This document shows, piece by piece, positions 18,598 to 27,876 of a stretch of DNA of 64,000 nt. This DNA comes from Rahnella sikkimica (lineage in GTDB: Bacteria; Pseudomonadota; Gammaproteobacteria; Enterobacterales; Enterobacteriaceae). Under the pieces are notes generated by a model that saw only the letters and a list, made by a program, of their open reading frames with translations, was not told the DNA's origin and did not search any database. Positions within the stretch are counted from its first letter, which is position 1; the number at the start of each line of letters is the position of its first letter. The stretch spans positions 806,001-870,000 of the forward strand of contig NZ_CP019062.1 in the NCBI RefSeq assembly GCF_002951615.1, read 5' to 3'. The translations under genes were made by a program, and so were the position numbers.

Positions 18598-19724
18598 TAT
18601 TATCCCTTCTAATAATCCAATGCATTAATATAGTGCAGCTAATGACTGAATTGAGGGCGCTTGCACCCTAATGTGGCGTAAATTCACATCTCACCTTCCT
18701 TTTTAATCCAAGTCTCCATTTAATCGAATAAACTTAGTTAATTCTTCGCTAAATACCGTTCTTTATTGCCCGTATTGCCGTTAATTTACCCACATCATTC
18801 TGTAAGGCTTGTGCAGGCCGTACCGAGATGTTATTAGTGTTAACACAGCAGTTAACAGGGCTTTATCCTTGAAATCATCTCATTGTTAACTGATTGTGTC
18901 AGAGCAGTTCTTAAACACTCCGCTTTGCAAAAAATTGAATGAAATGGTGCATTAACTTGTTTTTTAACAAAGAGTTAAGCTCTGTTTTTGAGGTGAGATG
19001 CCGGGGGGGCTTCTGATACGCTTAACGCATAAAAGAGAATTACGTAACAAATTTGCAAAATTTATTGGCGCCGGTATCAGGCTTCTGATAATTTTCAAAT
19101 CGCCTTCAAAAATGGAATTTTGTGCAAAGTCATGCTCTGAGTGAGAACGAATCTTGCCGGGCACAAAGAGATTGAAGCAATTTCATTTGTTTTGGAGAGT
19201 GTCGTGTCATCATGCTTAGCACAAAATTATCCTCGTTTGCTTTCTGTGATAAGAAAGTCAGATATTGAGATGACGACAATTAACCGCCTTGCGTTGACTC
19301 TCTCAGCTCAACAAAAAAATCTTCAGTACTCCTTCTCATTAAAATGAATGACAGCGCTTAACTGTGACGGATTTTCTATCGCCTTAATTCGGGTTAAAAG
19401 AAAATAATCGTGCGAAGTGCAGAAATAACAGAATGTGATTGCCTGGTGTGCGACCGGTTATTGTGGGGTGGCGTACAGGGTTATCAAATGGAGTGGGATC
19501 ATCCTTAACGATCCCGGAAACCGCACGGCGAATACAGCCTGACGTTTCAACAAACCTGAGATGTAGCAACAAGCAGTAATAGGGGACAGCCATCTGCGGG
19601 TGGCACTACATGGGGGGCCATTCTTGAGCAATTCGTTCCTGCTTTTGAAACCCATTGACCCAGCAAGGGTTTATCTTGCACCCGGGCGTGCAAGTTCATA
19701 ATAAAAATTGGAGTTAAATAAAAA
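18598..19724. other. Long intergenic region upstream of oppA (about 1.1 kb, no gene seen)
   Basis: No reading frame here looks like a protein: the longest are 60-90 codons, without family resemblance or a good ribosome site. The stretch must contain the opp promoter(s) and mRNA leader. E. coli also has a long gap here, and opp is controlled there by Lrp and by the sRNA GcvB. Visible structure is limited to short hairpins, for example AGAG-TTAAG-CTCT near 18971 followed by a short T run, and the leader hairpin at 19675-19694. An unannotated small RNA is possible, but nothing identifies one. Confidence 0.5.
19675..19694 (+). promoter_or_regulatory. Leader hairpin just upstream of the oppA ribosome-binding site
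   Basis: CTTGCAC and GTGCAAG pair perfectly around CCGGGC, ending 15 bases before the GGAG Shine-Dalgarno (19710-19713). The Shine-Dalgarno to ATG distance is 11 bases, longer than optimal. Such a leader could modulate translation; E. coli oppA translation is reported to respond to polyamines and to GcvB. Confidence 0.45.
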
Positions 19725-21365
19725 ATGACCAACATCACAAAAAAAAATCTGCTGGCTGCATGCATCATGGCTGCAGTGGGCTCAATTTCCGTTAATAACG
19801 CATTTGCGGCCAATGTGCCTGCTGGCGTGACACTGGCTGCAAAACAAGAACTGGTGCGTAATAACGGTTCTGAAGTTCAGTCTCTTGACCCGCACAAAGT
19901 TGAAGGCGTGCCGGAATCAAACGTAATCCGTGATTTGCTCGAAGGTCTGGTTAACACCGACAGCAAAGACGGCAGCGTAATCCCTGGCGTAGCAACCAGC
20001 TGGGATAACAAAGATTTTAAAGTCTGGACTTTCCACCTGCGTCCGGAAGCTAAATGGTCAAATGGCGATCCTGTTACGGCACAAGATTTCGTTTACAGCT
20101 GGCAGCGCCTGGCTGACCCGAAAACCGCTTCTCCGTACGAAAGCTATCTGCAATACGGTCACATCGAAAACATCGATGACATCATCAGCGGCAAGAAGAG
20201 TCCTGATACTCTGGGTGTGAAGGCGCTGGACGACCATACCCTGCAAGTGACCCTGACCGAACCTGTTCCTTATTTCGTAAAAATGCTGTCTCACACCGCG
20301 ATGAAGCCGGTAAACAAAAAAGTGGTTGAGAAATTTGGCGACAAATGGACTCAGCCTGAAAACTACGTGAGCAACGGCGCATTCACCCTGAAAGCCTGGA
20401 CCGTCAACGAACGTATCGTTCTGGAACGCAGCCCGACTTACTGGGACAACGCGAAAACTGTGATTAACCAGGTGACTTACCTGCCAATTTCTTCTGAAGT
20501 GACAGACGTAAACCGCTACCGCAGCGGCGAAATCGACATGACTTACAACAACATGCCGATTGAGCTGTTCCAGAAACTGAAAAAAGAAATCCCGACTGAA
20601 GTTCATGTTGACCCGTACCTGTGTACTTATTACTACGAAATCAACAACCAGAAAGCACCGTTTACCGATTCCCGCGTACGTGAAGCACTGAAACTGGGTC
20701 TGGATCGCGACATCATCGTGAACAAAGTAAAAGCGCAGGGCGATCTGCCAGCGTACGGCTACACCCCGCCTTACACCGATGGCGCAAAACTGACGCCTCC
20801 GGCCTGGTTCAAAGAAACGCAGGAACAGCGCAACGAGCAGGCGAAAAAACTGCTGGCCGAAGCGGGTTATACCTCTGCTAAGCCTCTGACGTTTGATCTG
20901 CTGTACAACACGTCTGACCTGCATAAAAAACTGGCGATCGCTGCGGCCGCTATCTGGAAGAAAAACCTGGGCGTTGACGTTAAACTGGTCAACCAGGAAT
21001 GGAAAACCTTCCTCGACAGCCGTCATCAGGGCAACTTCGACGTTGCGCGTGCGGGCTGGTGTTCTGACTACAACGAACCTTCTTCCTTCCTGAACACCAT
21101 GCTGTCTGACAGCAGCAACAACACCGCGCACTACAAGAGCCCGGCGTTTGATAAAGACATCGCAGACACTCTGAATGTGAAAACTGACGAAGAACGCGCT
21201 GCGCTTTACCAGAAAGCGGAAACTCAGCTGGATAAAGACTCTGCCATCGTGCCTGTTTATTACTACGTGAACGCGCGTCTGGTGAAACCTTACGTTGGCG
21301 GCTACACCGGTAAAGATCCACAAGACAACGTCTACGTGAAAGATCTGTACATCATCAAGCACTAA
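19725..21365 (+). CDS. oppA: Periplasmic oligopeptide-binding protein OppA
   Basis: A 546-residue binding protein that captures peptides of about two to five residues, largely without regard to sequence, for the OppBCDF importer. The signal peptide is residues 1-28 (KKNLLAACIMAAVG core, NAFA before cleavage). The mature protein shows the family 5 signature region (WTFHLRPEAKWSNGDPVTAQDFVYSW) and the conserved RAGWCSDYNEPSSFL block whose Asp binds the peptide amino terminus. Length equals the E. coli protein (543) within a few residues. First gene of the operon; the 187-base gap to oppB contains hairpins that probably keep oppA expression above that of the membrane genes. Confidence 0.97.
   Translation: MTNITKKNLLAACIMAAVGSISVNNAFAANVPAGVTLAAKQELVRNNGSEVQSLDPHKVEGVPESNVIRDLLEGLVNTDSKDGSVIPGVATSWDNKDFKVWTFHLRPEAKWSNGDPVTAQDFVYSWQRLADPKTASPYESYLQYGHIENIDDIISGKKSPDTLGVKALDDHTLQVTLTEPVPYFVKMLSHTAMKPVNKKVVEKFGDKWTQPENYVSNGAFTLKAWTVNERIVLERSPTYWDNAKTVINQVTYLPISSEVTDVNRYRSGEIDMTYNNMPIELFQKLKKEIPTEVHVDPYLCTYYYEINNQKAPFTDSRVREALKLGLDRDIIVNKVKAQGDLPAYGYTPPYTDGAKLTPPAWFKETQEQRNEQAKKLLAEAGYTSAKPLTFDLLYNTSDLHKKLAIAAAAIWKKNLGVDVKLVNQEWKTFLDSRHQGNFDVARAGWCSDYNEPSSFLNTMLSDSSNNTAHYKSPAFDKDIADTLNVKTDEERAALYQKAETQLDKDSAIVPVYYYVNARLVKPYVGGYTGKDPQDNVYVKDLYIIKH
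19729..19740 (+). promoter_or_regulatory. Candidate GcvB pairing site in codons 2-6 of oppA
   Basis: CCAACATCACAA overlaps the start of the reading frame. Eleven of its 12 bases are the complement of the UUGUGAUGUUGU core of the GcvB R1 region as I recall it from enteric bacteria. oppA is an established GcvB target in E. coli and Salmonella, where the R1 region binds C/A-rich sites near the ribosome site. Placement within the coding region here is my reading. Confidence 0.5.
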
Positions 21366-21377
21366 TTATTCAGTGCA

Positions 21378-21498
21378 GAGCAGGGCATCCCCGAGCTGTC
21401 CTGCTCGTTGTATTTTGATGAAGGTAAAGTTTTTAGCGCGAATTTTTCGTGCTGAAGCAAAGAGCCACCACGACGGCAATCACCCGATGGCCGTCGTG
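21378..21498 (+). promoter_or_regulatory. Two stem-loops in the oppA-oppB intercistronic region
   Basis: First stem: GAGCAGG (21378-21384) with CCTGCTC (21400-21406). Second stem: CACGACGGC (21469-21477) with GCCGTCGTG (21490-21498), nine perfect pairs. Neither is followed by a long T run, so they more likely act as 3' stabilisers or partial attenuators. That is the common way operons raise binding protein over permease. Confidence 0.65.
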
Positions 21499-21552
21499 AC
21501 CAAGCCATAAACTATCAAGCTGTAGTGACAGGCTTAGAAACAGGTACGGGCA

Positions 21553-22473
21553 ATGTTAAAGTTTATTTTACGCCGCTGTCTGGAAGCGATTCCGACGCTA
21601 TTCATTCTGATCACTATTTCGTTTTTTATGATGCGTCTCGCACCGGGCAGCCCTTTTACGGGTGAGCGTAATCTTCCGCCAGAAGTGATGGCGAACATTG
21701 AGGCGAAATACCACCTCAATGACCCGATGTATAAGCAGTATTTCCACTATTTAGAACAGCTGGCTAAAGGCGATTTCGGCCCGTCGTTCAAATACAAGGA
21801 TTACACCGTTAATGATCTGGTTGCGGCCTCGTTCCCGGTTTCGGCGAAACTCGGACTGGCGGCATTTATCATGGCGATTGTCTTTGGTGTATCAGCCGGG
21901 GTTATTGCGGCGCTGAATCAAAACACGAAATGGGATTATACCGTGATGGGCGTTGCGATGACCGGGGTGGTTATCCCCAGTTTCGTGGTTGCGCCGTTAC
22001 TGGTACTGATATTTGCGATTACTCTCAAATGGCTGCCAGGCGGCGGCTGGAATGGCGGCGGAGCGAAATACATGATCCTGCCGATGGTCGCACTCTCACT
22101 GGCGTATATTGCCAGTATCGCGCGTATCACCCGCGGTTCTATGATTGAAATTCTGCACTCCAACTTCATCCGTACGGCTCGCGCCAAAGGTTTACCGTTG
22201 CGTCGCATTATCTTGCGCCACGCGCTCAAACCCGCGCTGCTGCCAGTACTGTCGTATATGGGGCCAGCTTTCGTTGGGATCATCACCGGCTCTATGGTTA
22301 TCGAGAGCATTTTCGGATTGCCGGGCATCGGCCAGCTGTTCGTTAACGGGGCATTAAACCGTGACTACTCGCTGGTTCTCAGCCTGACTATTTTGGTGGG
22401 CGCATTGACCATTCTGTTCAATGCAATCGTCGACGTGCTGTATGCCGTCATCGACCCGAAAATCCGTTATTAA
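21553..22473 (+). CDS. oppB: Oligopeptide ABC transporter permease OppB
   Basis: A 306-residue inner-membrane permease. It starts MLKFILRRCLEAIPTLFILI (first helix) and has the typical periplasmic loop with RLAPGSPF. Further helices follow, and then the EAA-type cytoplasmic loop around IRTARAKGLPLRRIILRHALKPALLP that contacts the ATPase. It pairs with OppC. Length is identical to E. coli OppB (306). ATG preceded by a GGTACGGG stretch; 15 bases before oppC. Confidence 0.97.
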   Translation: MLKFILRRCLEAIPTLFILITISFFMMRLAPGSPFTGERNLPPEVMANIEAKYHLNDPMYKQYFHYLEQLAKGDFGPSFKYKDYTVNDLVAASFPVSAKLGLAAFIMAIVFGVSAGVIAALNQNTKWDYTVMGVAMTGVVIPSFVVAPLLVLIFAITLKWLPGGGWNGGGAKYMILPMVALSLAYIASIARITRGSMIEILHSNFIRTARAKGLPLRRIILRHALKPALLPVLSYMGPAFVGIITGSMVIESIFGLPGIGQLFVNGALNRDYSLVLSLTILVGALTILFNAIVDVLYAVIDPKIRY

Positions 22474-22488
22474 TGCCGGAGCACGTCA

Positions 22489-23397
22489 ATGATGTTAAGT
22501 AAAAAAAATAGCGACGTCGTCGAAAACCTCAGCGAAAAGCTGGAAGTGGAAGGCCGCAGTTTATGGCAGGATGCGCGCCGCCGGTTTATGCATAACCGCG
22601 CCGCGGTCACCAGCCTGGTTGTGTTGGCCTTTATCGCACTGTTCGTGACATTTGCGCCGATGTTGTCGCAGTTTGCCTACGATGACACTGACTGGAACAT
22701 GATGTCAGGCGCGCCTGATTTCGCCTCTCACCACTATTTCGGCACCGATTCTTCTGGTCGTGATTTGCTGGTGCGTGTGGCGATTGGTGGACGCATTTCC
22801 CTGATGGTCGGGGTGGCTGCGGCGCTGGTGGCGGTGATCCTCGGTACGCTGTACGGATCTTTGTCCGGCTATCTGGGCGGTAAAATCGACTCTGCCATGA
22901 TGCGTCTGCTGGAAATCCTCAACTCCTTCCCGTTCATGTTCTTCGTGATCCTGCTGGTGACGTTCTTCGGGCAGAATATTCTGTTGATCTTCGTGGCGAT
23001 CGGGATGGTGTCCTGGCTGGATATGGCGCGTATCGTTCGCGGCCAGACCCTCAGCCTGAAACGCAAAGAATTCATCGAAGCCGCGCTGGTAAGTGGTGTG
23101 AATACGCGCAATATCGTCCTGCGTCACATTGTTCCTAACGTGTTGGGCGTTGTCGTGGTGTATGCGTCACTGCTGGTTCCCAGCATGATCCTGTTCGAAT
23201 CCTTCCTGAGCTTCTTAGGTTTGGGTACACAGGAGCCACTGAGCAGCTGGGGCGCGTTGCTGAGCGACGGCGCCAACTCGATGGAAGTTTCACCCTGGTT
23301 ACTGTTGTTCCCGGCAGGTTTCCTGGTTGTCACTCTGTTCTGTTTCAATTTTATCGGCGATGGCCTGCGTGATGCCCTCGACCCGAAAGATCGTTAA
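22489..23397 (+). CDS. oppC: Oligopeptide ABC transporter permease OppC
   Basis: A 302-residue permease with a hydrophilic N-terminal segment (NLSEKLEVEGRSLWQDARRRFMHNR) before the first helix, then a large periplasmic loop (YFGTDSSGRDLLVR, a family hallmark) and five further membrane segments. The EAA loop is FIEAALVSGVNTRNIVLRHIVPN. Same length as E. coli OppC. Two ATGs (22489 and 22492) are possible; the first gives the family N-terminus MMLSKKN. Eleven bases before oppD. Confidence 0.97.
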   Translation: MMLSKKNSDVVENLSEKLEVEGRSLWQDARRRFMHNRAAVTSLVVLAFIALFVTFAPMLSQFAYDDTDWNMMSGAPDFASHHYFGTDSSGRDLLVRVAIGGRISLMVGVAAALVAVILGTLYGSLSGYLGGKIDSAMMRLLEILNSFPFMFFVILLVTFFGQNILLIFVAIGMVSWLDMARIVRGQTLSLKRKEFIEAALVSGVNTRNIVLRHIVPNVLGVVVVYASLLVPSMILFESFLSFLGLGTQEPLSSWGALLSDGANSMEVSPWLLLFPAGFLVVTLFCFNFIGDGLRDALDPKDR

Positions 23398-23408
23398 GGA
23401 GTGCGACC

Positions 23409-24434
23409 ATGAGCACAATTGAACATTCTAAATTTGCAGCACCTGCTGCCACTGAAGGTAACGCACCGCCGATTCTTTTAGATGTCAAAGACCTGCGCGT
23501 CACCTTCGAGACGCCGGATGGTGATGTGACCGCCGTTAATGACCTTAACTTCGATCTGCGAGCCGGTGAAACGCTCGGTATTGTCGGGGAATCCGGTTCC
23601 GGTAAATCCCAGACCGCCTTTGCCCTGATGGGCCTGCTGGCCAGCAACGGACGCATCGGCGGGACAGCGAAATTCAACGGTCGCGAGATCCTGAACCTGC
23701 CACAAAGCCAGCTGAACAAACTGCGTGCAGAACAGATTTCGATGATTTTCCAGGATCCGATGACGTCCCTCAACCCGTACATGCGCGTTGGGGAACAGCT
23801 GATGGAAGTCCTGGTGCTGCATAAAAAGATGAGCAAACGCGAGGCGTTTGAAGAGTCTGTACGCATGCTGGACGCGGTAAAAATGCCGGAAGCCCGCAAG
23901 CGTATGAAAATGTACCCGCATGAATTTTCCGGTGGCATGCGCCAGCGTGTGATGATTGCGATGGCCTTGCTGTGCCGCCCGAAATTGCTGATTGCCGATG
24001 AGCCAACAACCGCGCTGGACGTGACCGTTCAGGCGCAGATCATGACGTTGCTCAACGAGCTGAAGGCTGAATTTAATACCGCCATTATTATGATCACCCA
24101 TGATCTGGGCGTGGTCGCCGGTATTTGCGACAAAGTGTTGGTGATGTACGCCGGCCGTACTATGGAATATGGCCGCGCACGCGACGTCTTCTATGAGCCA
24201 TGCCATCCGTATTCCATCGGCCTGCTCAACGCGGTTCCGCGTCTGGACGCCGAGGGTGGGGCGATGCTGACCATTCCGGGCAACCCGCCGAACCTGCTGC
24301 GTCTGCCAAAAGGCTGTCCGTTCCAGCCACGTTGCCCGCATGCGATGGATATTTGTGCCTCTGCGCCGCCGCTTGAGCGTTTCGGTGATGGTCGCTTACG
24401 TGCCTGCTACAAGCCGCTGGAGGAACTGGTATGA
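23409..24434 (+). CDS. oppD: Oligopeptide ABC transporter ATP-binding protein OppD
   Basis: A 341-residue ATPase. Walker A is GESGSGKS (residues 60-67), the signature is FSGGMRQR, Walker B LLIADEPTTALD, and the switch His lies in ITHDLG. The oligopeptide-transporter C-terminal domain contains HPYSIGLLNAVPRL and a cysteine-rich CPFQPRCPHAMDIC stretch. It forms a heterodimer with OppF. The start has AAGGAG nine bases upstream, and the last four bases overlap the oppF start (ATGA), so the two are translationally coupled. Confidence 0.97.
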   Translation: MSTIEHSKFAAPAATEGNAPPILLDVKDLRVTFETPDGDVTAVNDLNFDLRAGETLGIVGESGSGKSQTAFALMGLLASNGRIGGTAKFNGREILNLPQSQLNKLRAEQISMIFQDPMTSLNPYMRVGEQLMEVLVLHKKMSKREAFEESVRMLDAVKMPEARKRMKMYPHEFSGGMRQRVMIAMALLCRPKLLIADEPTTALDVTVQAQIMTLLNELKAEFNTAIIMITHDLGVVAGICDKVLVMYAGRTMEYGRARDVFYEPCHPYSIGLLNAVPRLDAEGGAMLTIPGNPPNLLRLPKGCPFQPRCPHAMDICASAPPLERFGDGRLRACYKPLEELV

Positions 24435-25468
24435 CAGACAATACAGTAATGAACAGTGCGGCAATGAATTCGTTCGCGCCGGAGAAAAAAGTCCTGCTCG
24501 AAGTGGCGGATTTGAAAGTTCATTTCGATATCAAAGACGGTAAGCAATGGTTCTGGCAACCGTCCAAAACGCTGAAAGCGGTAGATGGCGTCACGTTGCG
24601 TCTTTATGAAGGTGAAACGCTGGGTGTTGTAGGCGAATCGGGTTGCGGCAAATCGACATTTGCCCGCGCACTGATCGGCCTGGTTAAAGCCACTGACGGG
24701 CGCGTGGCCTGGCTGGGTAAAGATCTGCTGAATATGTCTGATAGCGAATGGCGTCACACGCGCAGCGATATCCAGATGATTTTCCAGGATCCGCTGGCGT
24801 CCCTGAATCCGCGTATGACTATCGGCGAAATTATTGCCGAGCCGCTGAAAACCTATAACCCGAAAATGCCTCGTTCCGAGGTGAAAGAAAAAGTGAAGGC
24901 GATGATGCTGAAGGTCGGGCTGTTGCCTAACCTGATCAACCGCTATCCTCACGAATTCTCGGGCGGCCAGTGTCAGCGTATCGGTATTGCCCGTGCGCTG
25001 ATCCTTGAACCTAAGCTGATTATTTGTGACGAACCGGTTTCGGCGCTGGACGTTTCCATTCAGGCGCAGGTCGTCAACCTGTTGCAGCAATTGCAGCGTG
25101 AAATGGGCCTGTCACTGATTTTCATCGCGCACGATCTGGCGGTGGTAAAACACATTTCTGACCGTGTTCTGGTGATGTATCTGGGCCATGCAGTTGAGCT
25201 GGGGACGTATGACGAGGTGTATAACAATCCTCAGCATCCGTATACCCGTGCGCTGATGTCCGCGGTGCCAGTGCCGGATCCGGACAAAGAGCGCAACAAA
25301 ACCATCCAGTTGCTGGAAGGGGAGTTGCCTTCGCCGATCAACCCGCCGTCAGGTTGCGTGTTCCGTACGCGCTGCCCGATTGCCGGGCCGGAATGTGCGA
25401 AAACCCGTCCGTTGCTGGAAGGCAGTTTCCGCCATGCGGTTTCCTGCCTTAAAGTGGATCCGCTCTGA
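24431..25468 (+). CDS. oppF: Oligopeptide ABC transporter ATP-binding protein OppF
   Basis: A 345-residue ATPase partner of OppD. Walker A GESGCGKS is at residues 68-75, the signature FSGGQCQR has the Cys variant also seen in E. coli OppF, and Walker B is LIICDEPVSALD. The C-terminal region has HPYTRALMSAVPVPDP and a CVFRTRCPIAGPEC cluster. The N-terminus is about 11 residues longer than in E. coli if ATG 24431 is used; the in-frame ATGs at codons 7 and 12 are alternatives, but the ATGA overlap with oppD favours the first. Confidence 0.96.
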   Translation: MTDNTVMNSAAMNSFAPEKKVLLEVADLKVHFDIKDGKQWFWQPSKTLKAVDGVTLRLYEGETLGVVGESGCGKSTFARALIGLVKATDGRVAWLGKDLLNMSDSEWRHTRSDIQMIFQDPLASLNPRMTIGEIIAEPLKTYNPKMPRSEVKEKVKAMMLKVGLLPNLINRYPHEFSGGQCQRIGIARALILEPKLIICDEPVSALDVSIQAQVVNLLQQLQREMGLSLIFIAHDLAVVKHISDRVLVMYLGHAVELGTYDEVYNNPQHPYTRALMSAVPVPDPDKERNKTIQLLEGELPSPINPPSGCVFRTRCPIAGPECAKTRPLLEGSFRHAVSCLKVDPL

Positions 25469-25492
25469 TTCCGGGCGGCAAACCTGACGCAT

Positions 25493-25522
25493 AAAAAAAC
25501 CTGCCATTGGCAGGTTTTTTTT
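25493..25522. terminator. Bidirectional terminator between oppF and yciU
   Basis: AAAAAAACCTGCC-ATT-GGCAGGTTTTTTTT: strong GC stem with A and T runs on both sides, serving both convergent genes. Confidence 0.92.
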
Positions 25523-25538
25523 CGCGCGGAGTGGCAGA

Positions 25539-25862
25539 TTATTCTTTCCAGAGGATGTGACACAGCTTGTGATCTTTCTCGCGGCACATTAAAACACGCG
25601 CGAAAATATCATTAATCGGCTGATCTTCTGCATCCGCCAGGCCAATCACCACTTCGGCAAAGAAATCCGGGTTTAAGTCGTAATCTACATGCTCAACCCA
25701 GTCTTCTGCCGGATCATATAATTCAGCGCCGCCGCGTTCTTCAAATTGCAGATTGAAGATCAGGATATCAGCCGGATCAAGGTTATCTCCGGCCAGTTCC
25801 AGAAATATGTCATAAGCTTGTTCCAGCGTTTCGTCTTCGGTCAGGCGATTATTCAGGTCCAT
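25539..25862 (-). CDS. yciU: YciU family protein (HI1450-type, acidic)
   Basis: A 107-residue acidic protein very close to E. coli YciU (109 residues; UPF0263). The sequence [23 protein letters not shown] and [15 protein letters not shown] is characteristic. The Haemophilus homologue HI1450 has been described as a double-stranded-DNA mimic that binds HU; for YciU itself no function is established. It lies between oppF and clsA, 81 bases past the clsA stop, as in E. coli. Confidence 0.93.
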   Translation of the reverse strand: MDLNNRLTEDETLEQAYDIFLELAGDNLDPADILIFNLQFEERGGAELYDPAEDWVEHVDYDLNPDFFAEVVIGLADAEDQPINDIFARVLMCREKDHKLCHILWKE

Positions 25863-25943
25863 ATCAATTCTCGTTTACAGATGAATGTGTTCAGGCTTAT
25901 ACAAGCCGCTACTGGGTGTATTACATCACGCCCGGCGCGGCTT

Positions 25944-27404
25944 TTACAGCAGCGGACTGAAAAAGTAGAACAAACGTTCGACGATGCGGTGCCAGAAAGG
26001 CCGTTTCAGCCACGCCTCGACATCCAGCAGATGCGAACGGGCAATATAATCTTCCTGCACACGGCCCAAATCGTCGCCGAATCCGGCATCATCAATGACC
26101 AGCGTAATCTCGAAATTCAGCCACAGGCTGCGCATATCCAGATTCACGGTGCCGACCAGACTGAGCTGACCATCAACCAGAATACTTTTGGTATGCAACA
26201 GGCCGTCTTCAAACTGATAAATCTTAACTCCGGCTTCCAGTAATTCGCCAAAGAATGCCCGGCTTGCCCAGCCGACCATCATTGAATCGTTCTTCATGGG
26301 CAGAACAATACTGACGTCGACACCGCGCTGCGCGGCGGTGCAAATTGCGTGCAACAAGTCATCGCTCGGGACGAGATACGGCGTGGTCATCACCAGTTGT
26401 TCACGCGCAGAATATGTCGCAGTCAGCAGCGCCTGATGGATCATATCTTCCGGGAAACCCGGACCGGACGCGATAACCTGAATGGTGTGGCCGCTTTCCT
26501 GCTCGAACGGCATCTGATTGAGATCAGGTTCTGGCGGCAGAATACGTTTGCCGGTTTCAATTTCCCAGTCACAGGAATACACAATTCCCATGGTCGTCGC
26601 CACCGGACCTTCCATACGCGCCATCAGATCAACCCACTGACCGACGCCGGCATCCTGTTTGAAGAAGCGCGGATCGACCATATTCATACTGCCGGTGTAG
26701 GCGACATAGTTGTCGATCAGCACGACTTTACGGTGCTGGCGTAAATCCATGCGGCGCAGGAAAACACGGAAAAGATTGACCTGTAACGCTTCGACCACTT
26801 CAATACCGGCATTGCGCATCATGGCCGGATAAGGGCTGCGGAAGAATGCGACGCTGCCTGCAGAATCGAGCATCAGACGACAATGAATACCACGACGTGA
26901 CGCCGCCATCAGCGATTCAGCCACCTGATCCACCAGCCCGCCGGGCTGCCAGATATAAAACACCATCTCGATGTTACTGCGTGCCAGCCCGATGTCGCGC
27001 ATCATGGCTTTCAGAACGTCATCACAGGTCGTCAGCAATTGCAGCTGGTTGCCTTTGACACCGGCAATGCCCTGGCGGCGTTCGCAAAGCTGGAAAAGAG
27101 ACGCGGCGATTTCACTGTTCTCGGTGGCAAAAATACGTTTACAGTCTTTGAGGTCATTGAGCCAGCGGGCGGTTGAAGGCCACATGGCTTTTGCACGTTC
27201 GGCGCGGCGTTTGCCTAAATGCAGTTCACCGAATGAAAGATAGGCAATAATACCGACCAGCGGAATGATGTAGATAATCAGCAGCCACGCCATGGCCGAA
27301 GGCACTGCGCGGCGTTTCATCAAAATGCGTAAGGTCACGCCGGCAATCAGTAACCAGTAACCGAAAACCAGAAGTCCGCTGATTACCGTATAAAATGTTG
27401 TCAT
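25944..27404 (-). CDS. clsA: Cardiolipin synthase A
   Basis: A 486-residue inner-membrane enzyme that joins two phosphatidylglycerols to give cardiolipin and glycerol. Two N-terminal membrane helices (about residues 5-25 and 36-58) precede two phospholipase D HKD motifs: H224/K226/D231 in [18 protein letters not shown], and the second in [20 protein letters not shown] near residue 404. I set the start at ATG 27404, giving exactly the E. coli length and the MTTFYT start. An upstream TTG in the same frame adds eight residues. Ribosome site is weak (AGGA at some distance). Confidence 0.96.
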   Translation of the reverse strand: MTTFYTVISGLLVFGYWLLIAGVTLRILMKRRAVPSAMAWLLIIYIIPLVGIIAYLSFGELHLGKRRAERAKAMWPSTARWLNDLKDCKRIFATENSEIAASLFQLCERRQGIAGVKGNQLQLLTTCDDVLKAMMRDIGLARSNIEMVFYIWQPGGLVDQVAESLMAASRRGIHCRLMLDSAGSVAFFRSPYPAMMRNAGIEVVEALQVNLFRVFLRRMDLRQHRKVVLIDNYVAYTGSMNMVDPRFFKQDAGVGQWVDLMARMEGPVATTMGIVYSCDWEIETGKRILPPEPDLNQMPFEQESGHTIQVIASGPGFPEDMIHQALLTATYSAREQLVMTTPYLVPSDDLLHAICTAAQRGVDVSIVLPMKNDSMMVGWASRAFFGELLEAGVKIYQFEDGLLHTKSILVDGQLSLVGTVNLDMRSLWLNFEITLVIDDAGFGDDLGRVQEDYIARSHLLDVEAWLKRPFWHRIVERLFYFFSPLL

Positions 27405-27584
27405 AAAGGCGAAAAATCCTGTTCGCAAGCTATCGAATTAAGTGTACGGAACCGGGGGGAACTTTTAATCAGTTTTATCCCTTCAATCAATCAGCTACCT
27501 CTTAAATGTGTCGCTGATTAATAAAACTTTCACGATCCTGACATCAAGGTTAGCTGATAACGCTGAATAAGGGAAAAACAAGAC

Positions 27585-27612
27585 TTGGATCACAACCCCG
27601 TCGGCCTATAAT
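27585..27612 (+). promoter_or_regulatory. Likely sigma-70 promoter of yciY
   Basis: TTGGAT (27585-27590), 16-base spacer, perfect TATAAT (27607-27612). It is 81 bases upstream of the yciY start and faces it. The rest of the 289-base gap between clsA and yciY shows no gene. Confidence 0.65.
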
Positions 27613-27693
27613 GTCCCCGCAGTTTTTTACGATGAGTAATTTTCCGGCTAAGAAACGCTTCCGTCAGGAACGGTCATTACGGGACACAGGTGC

Positions 27694-27876
27694 ATGAAAC
27701 GCAGTAAAAATGAAGTCGGCCGCTGGCGCATGTTACGCCAGACTCAGCGCCGGAGAAGCCGCTGGCTGGAAGGTCAGTCGAGACGCTATCGTCATATCTA
27801 CCGAATTCGTCAGATCCATCATCAACAACATCAGCGTTTGTCATTGTATGCCGTGAACTACGAATGGAATGCGTGA
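27694..27876 (+). CDS. yciY: Small basic protein YciY
   Basis: A 60-residue very basic protein (about one third Arg/Lys/His). It matches E. coli YciY in the stretch MKRSxxEVGRWRM and RRxSRWLEGQSRR, and is in the same place between clsA and yciI. No function is known. The C-terminal half is divergent. ATG 27694 is preceded by AGGTG and by a good promoter about 80 bases upstream. It ends back to back (convergent, no gap) with the zinc-ribbon gene on the other strand. Confidence 0.82.
   Translation: MKRSKNEVGRWRMLRQTQRRRSRWLEGQSRRYRHIYRIRQIHHQQHQRLSLYAVNYEWNA

Noticed and set aside
20058..21362. 434-codon open frame antisense to oppA
   Set aside because: It lies entirely within oppA on the opposite strand, has no family resemblance, and reflects codon bias of oppA. 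oppA is certain.
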